Of a DNA stretch of 55,340 nt, positions 7,066 through 15,932 are shown in pieces (within the stretch, counting starts at the first letter, position 1; every line of letters starts with the position of its first letter). A program made the position numbers and the translations under genes. Origin of the DNA: Burkholderia sp. IMCC1007 (lineage in GTDB: Bacteria; Pseudomonadota; Gammaproteobacteria; Burkholderiales; Burkholderiaceae); NCBI RefSeq assembly GCF_027257875.1, contig NZ_JAPVQY010000055.1:1-55340 (forward strand), in the 5' to 3' direction. The notes below the pieces were generated by a model. The model was not told the DNA's origin and made no database searches. It saw nothing but the letters and a program-made list of their open reading frames with translations.

Positions 7066-7845
7066 TTATTGAGCCGCGGCATCAAGGGTGCCACACATTA
7101 ACCACATGTGCAGCGGCGTGTTCCCAGATGAGTAATTGACCCGGCACCACCCGGCAGAAACATCTTCAACGACGGCCCGATCCCCTTTTATTAGATATTT
7201 ACGAGTCTTACTTTTGATGCTCGAATCTTCAAATAGATAACTTTTCCTGTTGACGACTACCGGAATTTTATTTCCATCACCAATCAACGAAGAAAATTCT
7301 GAATTAATTCCACGCAAAACATCTGATTTTGATTGATATGGAAATTTGTAAAATATATTTCGCCCGTTCGACAACCAACTATAATCCGCCCCAAACCACC
7401 CGGATGCTCTCTCGTCACGGCGAAGTTTATTGTCGATCAAGTCAAAAACAGCAACAGAATAAAATTCCCCGGACGAATTCGGTTCCACAAGAGAACTTCG
7501 AATATTTATTGAGTGAATTACAAATATACTCTCATTGCGACCATGACCAATGCTCGATGCAAACGCATCTATGATTTTTCCGGGCGTGTCATCATACAGA
7601 AGCCCTCGCCCGTCTGCCTTGACGGGAATACCCCCGTTGGCAATATAGTACAAAGAAATGGCATCCGCACCAATTGACTCTCTAGTCCTTTGGTCGAGAA
7701 CGGGCTCTCGAACAAAGCAAATAGTACCGGTCGTTATATTCAACGGTGGATAATTTTGCCGACCTCGAATATCGCCACATGTACTTCCGGCATATACCAA
7801 CCCATAAACAAGAATAGCCACCAGTCCAAAAAAGATTTTAGTCAT
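7066..7845 (-). CDS. Secreted SH3-tailed protein, probable cognate immunity of the GH19-type effector (paralog B)
   Basis: I chose ATG at 7845, which overlaps the effector's stop at 7838 by 8 bp and opens a signal peptide (KIFFGLVAILVYGLVYA); a longer in-frame extension upstream lies inside the effector gene and is less likely. The 259-residue product would be periplasmic. It has cysteines near the N-terminus (STCGDIRG) and an SH3-like end (KSYLFEDSSIKSKTRKYLIKG). The direct overlap with the effector, AT-rich composition shared with the effector's toxin domain, and secretion make it the best immunity candidate. It is related to the 3637-4506 protein. Confidence 0.7.
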   Translation of the reverse strand: MTKIFFGLVAILVYGLVYAGSTCGDIRGRQNYPPLNITTGTICFVREPVLDQRTRESIGADAISLYYIANGGIPVKADGRGLLYDDTPGKIIDAFASSIGHGRNESIFVIHSINIRSSLVEPNSSGEFYSVAVFDLIDNKLRRDERASGWFGADYSWLSNGRNIFYKFPYQSKSDVLRGINSEFSSLIGDGNKIPVVVNRKSYLFEDSSIKSKTRKYLIKGDRAVVEDVSAGWCRVNYSSGNTPLHMWLMCGTLDAAAQ

Positions 7846-10840
7846 CCGTGCACCCGGAAGAAAAATACTTATTAAATACGAGGGAGATTTCGCGATGAAA
7901 ATGCTGCCGCTCGTCAAGCGCCTTACAGGCCGTATTAATTGGTTTGGTTACCTTCCTGACCCCTTCTTCACCTCTAGTAGCTGGGTCGTCCGCAATCGCG
8001 CCAATCCCTCTACTATGCCAATACCATAAACCACTTTCTATAATGACACGATTATCTGATTCAACAAGTTCAGGCTGACTATCGATGGGATAACCAATTG
8101 CCCTCGCACACTTCTGGTATGCACCATAAAAAGTCAACTGCAGAAGTCCTCGGCCACGAAAATCCTTCCCCGGTTGCTCATTCGTCCCAAAGCAATGCTC
8201 CGCATAGGCCGCATCATTTGCAACTAAATTATCGTGAATCCACTTTATTTTTTCGTCCGAGGACGAGAACTTCATATTTTTTCTCGAAAATCCTTCATCA
8301 ATAGCTGTCGGAGCCATTCTATATAAGCTCTTCCCGGTGTAGCTCTGATAATTGAGGGACTCACGAAATGAGGTGAAGCGAGTTGTCTCCACCTTGGCTT
8401 GAGCCAATAGGTGCTTTATCTGCCTACAACTATCGAGCCCATAGTTCTTAAACAAATCAGTTGACGCAACAATCAATTCGTCAACAAAAGCACTATTAGC
8501 TGTCGGTGCGACTTTCCTTAAAAACTCCTTGGTTAAAGTGACAACTGCGCCGCACTTCTTGCATACGAGATTTTTTGCTGCAAAATTCCCGATCAACCCA
8601 ATCGGATGAAAGTGCCAAGGCGAGAGGTCAGTCGGGAAGCCGTCGACACCCTTGATTTGCTCCCACCATTGAAGCTTCGCCAGTCGATCAAGTTCTGTCT
8701 TCCACATCGCGGTCTGCTTCTGCATAAGTGGGCTGAGTTCTTCCCACTTACCGAGACCACCGCCCCATTCAGTTTCACTCCGCACCACGAGATGCGAAAC
8801 CGCTTCCGCCATCCACCGCGTTTCCAGCGCGTGCTTCAGTTCCTGCGCCGTCACCTTACCGTCGTCGTTCGTATCGATCGCCTTTTCAAGTTTCGTGATG
8901 AGTTCACCGGCGTTTACCTTCGCCGCTGCCTCCATAAACTCGGTCCCTTCCTCGTGCGCCAGATATTGCCCGGTCGTATGTATATGGCGCTTGAACATAT
9001 CGGCAGGGCTGACGCTGCCGTTGTCGACCAATTCGAAGCCCGGCCATTCCCAAGGGCTACGAAGCTGTACGTGCGGGTGGTCGGTTTCACACACCCAACC
9101 TTGCCGTTCGGACCCATCCTTCGAACCAATCGTGATATTCCACCAACGATGCCCTTTGTCGTCGATGGCGATGTTTTCCGCGCCAAGCTTGTCGAGTTCG
9201 GCACGACGAAGCACGTCCCGGAAGTCCGCGCCCGGCCCTGTGGCTTTGGAAACTTCCAGCGGAAAGTTCTGCCAGCCCGGAACATTTGCCGTGCTGATCG
9301 TGTTCGCGAGACTGCTTTCAACCCACATCGGTTTCCCAACGTCCGCGAAGGTTTGCTTGGCCTTCTGCGTGCCTTTCGCGGGCACATTTGTCACGCTCTT
9401 CGGTTGCACCTTGATCCAACGCGAACCTTTTGCATCGCCCACCGGCACAAGCTTCAATCCGGCTTGGGTCAGCTTCTGATCGGGCGCGGGGACGTCGCCG
9501 ACCAACTTGGCGCCCGGCTCGATTTCCAGCAGCGGTTTGTTTTTGTCGTTCAGCTCTTTCGCACGATTGCGGCTTTGATCGATGAAGTCCTTCAGGTCCG
9601 GGCCTGCGAACACCTCGAGATGCAGCATCGGGTAACTCGGCTTGGGCGGTATCGGGCTGGCGTTCCTGGGCCATTGATACTGGCCGACGTGGGCGACGAC
9701 TTCGCCTGCCTTGACACGCTGCGGCTCCTTCAGGATGACGACCGTATCAAAAGGCTTCGGATCGACAACCGCATCGAGTTCGTCTTTGAATACGTAGCCC
9801 CAAGGCGCTTGCGGCGATACCGGCCGACCGACGACAGCCGGCAAGACGGTGCCCGATTTAATGGTCTTGATCTTGATCCAATCCGGGTGTGCAGGATCAC
9901 CTTCGCCTGCAACTACTTCGGCGCCTTTCGGCAGCAGACCGATCACTTTGCCGTTTGGCAGGTCGCGAATTTTCAATCCCGTCTCGGGAGCCGGTAGGTC
10001 GACTTCTTGATTGCTATCAGCAGGCGGCGGTCCGTTCCGATTAGTGTTGTTAATCGGCAGATCGTCGGCCCCATCGTTCCGCTTCGTGGACGGTTGAGGC
10101 GCCTTCGGCTTCGGAATGGCTTGCTTGTCCTTGGCCTTGTCGCCGACCCGATAGTAACGCTCGCCCTCCCAATACGACATCGGCTTGGGAAGCGTCGGGT
10201 CAGGCTTCGGGTTCGCTTTCGCTTGTCCAATGGCCTTCTGATAGCTGGCCCAATCCATCGTGTGCATGTACAGGCTGAAGAACACGAGGGATTTGTCGTT
10301 CGCCGGTTTGCTGTTGGACGGCGCGTGATCGGCCGGAGCAGACGCGGGTGTGGGCGGTGCGGCGTGAGTCGATGCAGGCGCGGGAGATGCAGGCGCCGAA
10401 GCCGGCTTCGCCGGTTCTTTCGAAGCCGGCTTCGGCGGCAGTTTCAGTTCATGCCGGACCAGTACGAAGCCGGTCGAGTAGTGCGCCAGACCAAGGTTGT
10501 TCGGGTACGTCGTTTCTTCGTATTGCGCGTTCAACCTGTACGCAACAATCTGGCCATCCGCAATCGCGCGCACGCCGCTGTCCTGCTTCAACATTTCGGC
10601 ACTGCCTTCAGCGAAATGCACGCCCCCATGCCACATTCCGCTGACACCCATCGGATAAAAGCCGCTGTCACACTTCGCCAGCGCCCTGAAATAAGTCATC
10701 GGGACGGCCGCGTCGCTCTTTCCCACGGGCGTGAAGGGATAAGCCCAGCTCAGTGACGTATCGGCCGGTCCGACGGGCTTCGGTGTCGATTGCGGAGCGG
10801 CGGCTGAGTGTTGTTTCTTTTTAGGCGTTGTCTTGCTCAT
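7838..10840 (-). CDS. T6SS cargo effector: M23-like / SH3 / EF-hand / GH19 chitinase-like peptidoglycan hydrolase
   Basis: A 1000-residue protein encoded 61 bp after vgrG. Residues 60-130 hold an M23-like segment (WHGGVHF, then RAIADGQIVAYRL), completed around residue 410 by MLHLEVF. A Pro/Ala-rich linker interrupts it at about 135-175. SH3-like segments follow (GLKIRDLPNGKVIGLLPKG, about 286). An EF-hand loop DTNDDGKVTAQE lies near 657. After WHFHPIGLIGNF (about 740) comes a predicted-chitinase/GH19-like domain with the probable catalytic Glu818 in AQAKVETTRF, and RGRGLLQLTFYGAY. Such domains cut the glycan strand of peptidoglycan. The 3' part is visibly AT-richer than the rest. It is presumably delivered by the adjacent VgrG into the target periplasm. 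Confidence 0.8.
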   Translation of the reverse strand: MSKTTPKKKQHSAAAPQSTPKPVGPADTSLSWAYPFTPVGKSDAAVPMTYFRALAKCDSGFYPMGVSGMWHGGVHFAEGSAEMLKQDSGVRAIADGQIVAYRLNAQYEETTYPNNLGLAHYSTGFVLVRHELKLPPKPASKEPAKPASAPASPAPASTHAAPPTPASAPADHAPSNSKPANDKSLVFFSLYMHTMDWASYQKAIGQAKANPKPDPTLPKPMSYWEGERYYRVGDKAKDKQAIPKPKAPQPSTKRNDGADDLPINNTNRNGPPPADSNQEVDLPAPETGLKIRDLPNGKVIGLLPKGAEVVAGEGDPAHPDWIKIKTIKSGTVLPAVVGRPVSPQAPWGYVFKDELDAVVDPKPFDTVVILKEPQRVKAGEVVAHVGQYQWPRNASPIPPKPSYPMLHLEVFAGPDLKDFIDQSRNRAKELNDKNKPLLEIEPGAKLVGDVPAPDQKLTQAGLKLVPVGDAKGSRWIKVQPKSVTNVPAKGTQKAKQTFADVGKPMWVESSLANTISTANVPGWQNFPLEVSKATGPGADFRDVLRRAELDKLGAENIAIDDKGHRWWNITIGSKDGSERQGWVCETDHPHVQLRSPWEWPGFELVDNGSVSPADMFKRHIHTTGQYLAHEEGTEFMEAAAKVNAGELITKLEKAIDTNDDGKVTAQELKHALETRWMAEAVSHLVVRSETEWGGGLGKWEELSPLMQKQTAMWKTELDRLAKLQWWEQIKGVDGFPTDLSPWHFHPIGLIGNFAAKNLVCKKCGAVVTLTKEFLRKVAPTANSAFVDELIVASTDLFKNYGLDSCRQIKHLLAQAKVETTRFTSFRESLNYQSYTGKSLYRMAPTAIDEGFSRKNMKFSSSDEKIKWIHDNLVANDAAYAEHCFGTNEQPGKDFRGRGLLQLTFYGAYQKCARAIGYPIDSQPELVESDNRVIIESGLWYWHSRGIGAIADDPATRGEEGVRKVTKPINTACKALDERQHFHREISLVFNKYFSSGCTDD

Positions 10841-10901
10841 GGTTCCCGACTCGGATTCGGTTTCAGGATTGTCTATGTTGATACGATGCCGGCCGTGCGA
10901 T

Positions 10902-13406
10902 TCAACCGGAGAACACAGCGCAACGGCCGCCCTCTACCGACACCTGCGACGATTGAAGCTGGTTTTGCAAGGTGCCGCTTGCCGCCCCTGCTTTCTCCCA
11001 ATCCGCACACCTCTCGACAATCTGGCCCGACGTTGCGTTTTCGATCATGTTCGCCGTAAGTTTGATGTACGAACCATTCGCGCCAATCCAGATTTCGTCG
11101 GCCGAAAGGTACATCTTCTTGCCCGCCGTAATTTTCACGTCTTGCGACGCAGCCAAGCTCATCGAATCACTCTGCGCCTGCAGGTCTATCGGGCCGCTCG
11201 CCGCGTAGATTTTCACCCCGAGTTTTTCTGCAAACAGGCTGATCTGTTCCAGCACACTGGCGAGCAACGCGCGTCCGGCCGCGAGGTTGATGTCCTCTCC
11301 GGCGACTACGTTGGTTTGCTTGTTTGCCGTGATATGTGCCGATCCTTGGGTTGATGCGGCGATGCCTTCCGGACTGGACAGCAGCATGATCGGCTTCGCG
11401 AAGCCGTTCGCATTGCCTGTGCCGCCGCCCGCCGTGCGACCGCCGTTGCTCCTGCCCGCGACCGCATGCCGCGTCGCGTCCGTGAAGGATTTCAGCGCGT
11501 CGTGGCCGTGTTGCTGGCTTTGGGCCCGATTCTTCTGGCTCGCCTTCGATGTCGTTTCCAGCATCGCTTCGGCGCCGGCAAGCTGTTCCGATGCCGCCGT
11601 CGCATTCAACGGTTGCGTGGCTACCGGTTGTGTCGATACGTAAAGCCCTTGTTCGGCCCGCACCGCACCGTAACCCAATGACTTGAGGTCGAAGCCGTGG
11701 CCGATGAACGCACCGCGCGTGTTGCCCGAGTGCTGGATCAAGTAGCCCAGGTGAAGGTGAGAGCTATAACTCGTCGAGTACAAATGCACGCGGTTCTGCC
11801 CGCTCGCATCGTCCATCATCAGCTGGTTGTAACCTTCGCCGCCGTATTCGCGCGAAAGCAAGCCCGAGGTCAGTCCGTGCGTGTGCCATTCAGGCATGCT
11901 TTCGCCGCCGTGCATTCTGGACAGGATCACGGGACGATCACAATCACCGTTAATGAAGCCGATCAAAACTTCGTCGTTCTTGCGCAGTGGAAACATGCCA
12001 CCGCGCTTGTGGCCCGCATCGGGCATCGCCGCCCGTATCCACGCCGACACGTTCTGGTCGCCGTCATTGAGTCGGTCGGATGTCAGCCGGACCTTCGCTC
12101 GCAGCATCGCATCTGTATAAATTTCTTCGTTGTCCGGGCCGCCGACGATGCCGGTCTGAAGCTGCATGACGGGCTTCTTGTGTTCGAACGGACTCCGAAA
12201 TGCGACGCGACGCCGTTGCGCTTCGATTTCGACGTGGAAGAATCCCACGCCGCCGTCGTCATGCCGCACGGGCGAACCCGCACCGCTTGCGCGCGCCTGC
12301 TCGACTTCAGCGCGCAGGCTCTTGCGAAAACGCATCAGGTTCTCGAGACCCGGCACGTTGTTCTGGATCAGCCAGCTCACCGAAAGAATCGCCATTTCAC
12401 GATCCTGCTCCGGTTGCGCATCGTGCACTGGATGCCCTGTCAGCACGCCATAGCGGCCGGGCCATGCGCAACGCAATGCACCCACGCCGTGGAAGCGCTG
12501 CGCGCGCGAGCGCCATTCCTCAGCGATAAGGTTCGCCTGAGTCTCGCCCATCTCGCGATCCGACCACGTATGTGACCCGGTGTATTCGTACTGCTCGCCC
12601 ACGCCCGGAACATCGTCAAGATCGAACGCACGCATCGTGACGTGTTTGGGAAGATCGGGACGCTTGTAGTCGAACGTGCCCGTGTCGAGTTCGGCCGACT
12701 GGATTTCTTGCGAATCGATCCACTCACTCAGACCATCGAATTCTTCATCCTGTACCGAGCGGCTGAACGAAATGGTCTTGTGCTTCAATTCCGGAACTGA
12801 AAACAGATCGTCCATGATGACGACCTTGTGAGACTTGCCGTCCCGCGCGATGTCGAAACGCGGAAAGAGACCGAGTTCCTCGAATGTGCGGTGTACGTAA
12901 TTCCAGTCGGACTCCCATTGCATCCGCTGAGAATACGAGCGCAGCGCTTGGCGCAATTGCCAAGCAACGTTACCGGATGCTTGCGGATACTTTGCGAGTA
13001 CGTCGGATACGGTTTGCTGCGCAGGCGTCTCGATCCAGTCGCGCCGATCACTACCGAGCCGAAGGAGCGCGAGCAACGAGTTGAATCGAAGCTGGTAATA
13101 GGTGTTCGCGCCGTCGGCGCCCAAGCGACTGAACGCAGTCACGTAGCCGTGAATCGGCATTTCACTGCCGTTCGTTTGCCGAATCCACAGCGTCACGGAT
13201 TCTCGGATCAACGCCTTTGCCTGAATCGTTTCGAGCCGCGTCGATGTTGCGTCGATCGTGAATTCGAAGTCTCGCCCGAGGCATGCGCGCCCCCGGACAT
13301 AGAGCGGGACCAGCCAGTCTTCGCCAAGCGGCGTATCAAGGCGGACAATTCGTCCGTATTGCACGTATTGCGCGCGCAGTGCCTTGTTCAATAGATCGGA
13401 AACCAT
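10902..13406 (-). CDS. vgrG: VgrG (TssI) spike protein with DUF2345 domain
   Basis: ATG at 13406 begins MVSDLLNKALRAQYVQYGR; upstream in-frame codons lack a better start. The 834-residue protein has the gp27-like N-terminus (LVPLYVRGRACLGRDFEFTI), the gp5-like OB region (DGDQNVSAWIRAAMPDAGHK, FPLRKNDEVLIGFINGDCDR), and a DUF2345 beta-helical extension from about residue 640 (IMLLSSPEGIAASTQGSAHI). No toxin domain follows; it ends soon after the helix. It forms the trimeric puncturing tip and likely loads the effector encoded next. It has typical high GC, unlike the array downstream. Confidence 0.92.
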   Translation of the reverse strand: MVSDLLNKALRAQYVQYGRIVRLDTPLGEDWLVPLYVRGRACLGRDFEFTIDATSTRLETIQAKALIRESVTLWIRQTNGSEMPIHGYVTAFSRLGADGANTYYQLRFNSLLALLRLGSDRRDWIETPAQQTVSDVLAKYPQASGNVAWQLRQALRSYSQRMQWESDWNYVHRTFEELGLFPRFDIARDGKSHKVVIMDDLFSVPELKHKTISFSRSVQDEEFDGLSEWIDSQEIQSAELDTGTFDYKRPDLPKHVTMRAFDLDDVPGVGEQYEYTGSHTWSDREMGETQANLIAEEWRSRAQRFHGVGALRCAWPGRYGVLTGHPVHDAQPEQDREMAILSVSWLIQNNVPGLENLMRFRKSLRAEVEQARASGAGSPVRHDDGGVGFFHVEIEAQRRRVAFRSPFEHKKPVMQLQTGIVGGPDNEEIYTDAMLRAKVRLTSDRLNDGDQNVSAWIRAAMPDAGHKRGGMFPLRKNDEVLIGFINGDCDRPVILSRMHGGESMPEWHTHGLTSGLLSREYGGEGYNQLMMDDASGQNRVHLYSTSYSSHLHLGYLIQHSGNTRGAFIGHGFDLKSLGYGAVRAEQGLYVSTQPVATQPLNATAASEQLAGAEAMLETTSKASQKNRAQSQQHGHDALKSFTDATRHAVAGRSNGGRTAGGGTGNANGFAKPIMLLSSPEGIAASTQGSAHITANKQTNVVAGEDINLAAGRALLASVLEQISLFAEKLGVKIYAASGPIDLQAQSDSMSLAASQDVKITAGKKMYLSADEIWIGANGSYIKLTANMIENATSGQIVERCADWEKAGAASGTLQNQLQSSQVSVEGGRCAVFSG

Positions 13407-13528
13407 CAGGCTACCCCGTACCGTGTAGTAACAAAAACGGCCGTCGCGCAACGCCGGGCGGCTGATCGGTATCTCATCAGATGGGAAAAGCCCGGAATTC
13501 CGACTGTTGCTGCGAGCCTTTGGGCACT

Positions 13529-13556
13529 GGCGCGATTCAAACCGGTGAATCGCGCC
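13529..13556. repeat. Perfect 11-bp inverted repeat upstream of vgrG
   Basis: GGCGCGATTCA and TGAATCGCGCC flank a 6-base loop, 123 bp upstream of the vgrG start. The stem is perfect. It has no T-tract on either side, so it is not an obvious terminator; an operator or RNA hairpin in the vgrG leader is possible. Confidence 0.6.
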
Positions 13557-14121
13557 GAGCCGGAATTCGTCATGTTAAATCGCGATCCATCCCTTCGTCC
13601 GCCGATGGTGGGTGTCTCACATTGAATATCGCGGCGCACCGGACGTCATGCTTTTGAGCACGACGATGTCGCAGGGAAGCATTGGCTCCCGGCTCGTCGC
13701 GTGGCTGCATTCGGCAGCGTCGACAAAATTGAGATTACGAGGATGAAGACGCAGCACCAGCGCCGGCCTCGGTTTTCGGGCGGTACTGGCCGCCGATGCG
13801 CATATCTGCATGCACATGCCCGTGCTGTCGGCCGAGCGGATCGAATGGCTCACATCAGTCGGATAGCGACAGATCGCGTAACCGCCATTCGCGTTGGAAT
13901 TTCCAATCGATAAAATGTCAGAGAATGTGAACCCAGCACGCGCACGCTATCGGCAACGCAATGCTCGCCGCCAGCCATGAGCTGGTGACGAGACGACGAC
14001 GAACGAGCGACGCGCAGCGCGCCACATAACGGCCGCCATCGCTGGCACGCCCCATGCGCCCGCCCCCACGCCGACACCGATGTGCGCCCGCGATGTTCGT
14101 CGCAAGCCCCGTAAACGCAAC
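13557..14121. other. Intergenic region without a supported gene
   Basis: Between the vgrG leader and the porin terminator I find only short frames in several phases with no ribosome sites or recognisable domains. The region must hold the vgrG promoter. A minus-strand frame near 13918-14050 has a hydrophobic run, but no start or homology supports it. Confidence 0.5.
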
Positions 14122-14151
14122 AAGGCACGGGACCACCCTCACCCGTGCCTT
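14122..14151 (-). terminator. Hairpin terminator of the porin gene
   Basis: AAGGCACGGG and CCCGTGCCTT form a perfect 10-bp stem with a 10-base loop, 18 bp past the porin stop. On the minus strand it is followed by TTGTTG, a weak T-tract. Confidence 0.7.
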
Positions 14152-14169
14152 ACCCGCACTACACCACGC

Positions 14170-15276
14170 TCAGAACGTATGCATCATCCCCACATACGCG
14201 CCCGTCTGCGACTCGCCCGTCATCGGGCTCGTCCCCGACGTCGCGTCGCGCGGCGACGCCAGCAGCGAGAAGTTCGAATTCCCGCCATTACGCACGTACG
14301 CAACCGTCCCATAGAGGAACGTGCGTTTCGACAGGTTGTACGTCGTGCCGAGCACATACATGATCGCGTGGCCTGACGGATCGTGCGACGCATCTCCACC
14401 GCCATCACCCACCTTCACGTAGTACCCGCCGCCCGTCACGGCCCACTGCGGCGTCGCCGTGTAAGTCGCGCCGAGCCAGTAGTGATCCGCACGATCGGCA
14501 ACACCGGCCGGGCTGTCCGGCGCCTGGTAGTGCGTATACGCGCCCTGGATCTTGAACTTCGCCACCTTCACGTTGGCGCCGACGAAATACTCGCGCGATG
14601 CGGTGAAGATGTTGCTGAACTTGCCGTTGTTGTCGCGCAGCTCGTCGTAGATCCCGCGCACGTCGAGCACCGGCGAGTGATACGAGATCATGATCCCGTC
14701 CGAGCGGCCGAAGTCGTCGGCCGCGCCGTAGTTGAAACCGCGCGACTGGTTGCCGAACGCGTATTGCGCCTGCACGTCGAAGCCGCCGATCACCGGGCTG
14801 TGATATTCGATGTTGTTGCTGCTCTGCTGCCAGTTGCGGCCGCGCACGAGCGACGCGGACGAAAACGCCTGCTGGACGAACGGATCGAATTCCCACACGC
14901 CGTCGCTGTCGATGAACAGGTTGCGGCCGGCCTGCAATTGGCCCCACGTATCGCTCTTCAGCCCGACATACGCGCGGCGCGACCACATGCGCCCGCCGCC
15001 CGTCTGCCCGTTCATCACCTGGAATGCGGTTTCGAGGTCGAAGACGGTAGACATGCCGCCGCCGAGATCCTCGACACCCTTCAGGCCGAACATGCTGGTG
15101 CCCCAGTCGCCGCTTTCCGCGCTCCAGCGCGTCCCGCTGCCACCGTTCGGCGTCGCGATGTGGTTCAGGTATTCGACGCCGCCGTCGATCCGGCCGTACA
15201 GCGTCACGCTCGTCTGTGCGAATGCGGCTGCGGGCGTGGCAGCCGCAATCAGCCATGCGAAAAGTTTGAGTCGCAA
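14170..15276 (-). CDS. Outer-membrane porin, Gram-negative OmpC-like (Burkholderia type)
   Basis: A 368-residue trimeric porin for passive diffusion of small solutes. I chose TTG at 15276 because GAGGGGG lies 7 bases upstream and the codon directly precedes the signal peptide (LKLFAWLIAAATPAAAFAQ); no ATG is available there. The mature protein starts QTSVTLYGRIDGGVEYLN, the hallmark of this betaproteobacterial family, followed by SRWSAESGDWGTSMFGLKG-like strands and the terminal YVGMMHTF, whose final phenylalanine is the outer-membrane assembly signal. It is monocistronic, with its own terminator at 14122-14151. Confidence 0.92.
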   Translation of the reverse strand: MRLKLFAWLIAAATPAAAFAQTSVTLYGRIDGGVEYLNHIATPNGGSGTRWSAESGDWGTSMFGLKGVEDLGGGMSTVFDLETAFQVMNGQTGGGRMWSRRAYVGLKSDTWGQLQAGRNLFIDSDGVWEFDPFVQQAFSSASLVRGRNWQQSSNNIEYHSPVIGGFDVQAQYAFGNQSRGFNYGAADDFGRSDGIMISYHSPVLDVRGIYDELRDNNGKFSNIFTASREYFVGANVKVAKFKIQGAYTHYQAPDSPAGVADRADHYWLGATYTATPQWAVTGGGYYVKVGDGGGDASHDPSGHAIMYVLGTTYNLSKRTFLYGTVAYVRNGGNSNFSLLASPRDATSGTSPMTGESQTGAYVGMMHTF

Positions 15277-15339
15277 AATGATGCCCCCTCGGAGTCTCGA
15301 CCGTCCGGCGCGCACCCCATGCGCGCGCCGGCGGCCCGT

Positions 15340-15759
15340 TCACCCGCGATCGACGGAAAAACGTCCGGGGCCGGCCGCGCAGAGCGCGAGCAAGCCGCCC
15401 GAGATCGCGATGTTCTTGTAGAAATGAATCATGTTGTTGATCTGCTCGCCGCCCGTCATCGTCCAGTAATGATGGCCGATGATGCCGGTGCCGATCGTAT
15501 ACAGCGCAAGCAGAAGGGCAAGCGGCCGCGTCTGGAAGCCGACGAGGATCGCGATGCCGGCAAACAACTCCATCACGACGGAGATCGCCGCCGAAATGAT
15601 CGGCGCGGGCGCGCCCTCGCTTCCCATGAACGCGATCGTACCGGAGAAGTCGATGATCTTCTTCCAGCCGAACATCACGAACAGGATCACGAGCAGGATT
15701 CGGGACAGCAGCAGCAGCACATCGCGCTGGGACGCGAGAAACGGTTGATTCGGTGTCAT
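15340..15759 (-). CDS. DoxX-family membrane protein
   Basis: A 139-residue protein from ATG at 15759 with about four membrane segments (VLLLLSRILLVILFVMFGW, PIISAAISVVMELFAGIAIL, PLALLLALYTIGTGIIG, and the last near GGLLALCAAG). The FGWKKIIDFSGTIAFM and GIAILVGFQTRPLALLL patterns are typical of DoxX/YqjF-like proteins. Its precise job is unknown; some relatives associate with quinol-linked oxidation. It follows the cytochrome subunit of the glucose dehydrogenase operon after 173 bp, so it may be co-transcribed, but the gap allows a separate promoter. Confidence 0.85.
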   Translation of the reverse strand: MTPNQPFLASQRDVLLLLSRILLVILFVMFGWKKIIDFSGTIAFMGSEGAPAPIISAAISVVMELFAGIAILVGFQTRPLALLLALYTIGTGIIGHHYWTMTGGEQINNMIHFYKNIAISGGLLALCAAGPGRFSVDRG

Positions 15760-15932
15760 GGTGTGATCAACGAAAACGATGCGCAACGCGCGCGCATCGG
15801 ATTGCCAACGAACCAGGACGGGCGGCCGCCTGTGCCGCTCGCCCTCTCCTCTGCAACAACCGGCATCGGGGCCCGCCCGATGTGCTGTGCGCCTCCTGTT
15901 GTCAGTGTTACCGTGCTCGCACGCGCCCGGCG

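Noticed and set aside
8606..9997. A 463-codon plus-strand frame opposite the T6SS effector
   Set aside because: It is opposite the domain-bearing effector frame, has no recognisable domain and ends where the effector's GC-rich part changes; a shadow.
13918..14142. Minus-strand frame with a hydrophobic C-terminal run near 13920-14050
   Set aside because: No ribosome site, no family similarity, and the frame begins inside the porin terminator.
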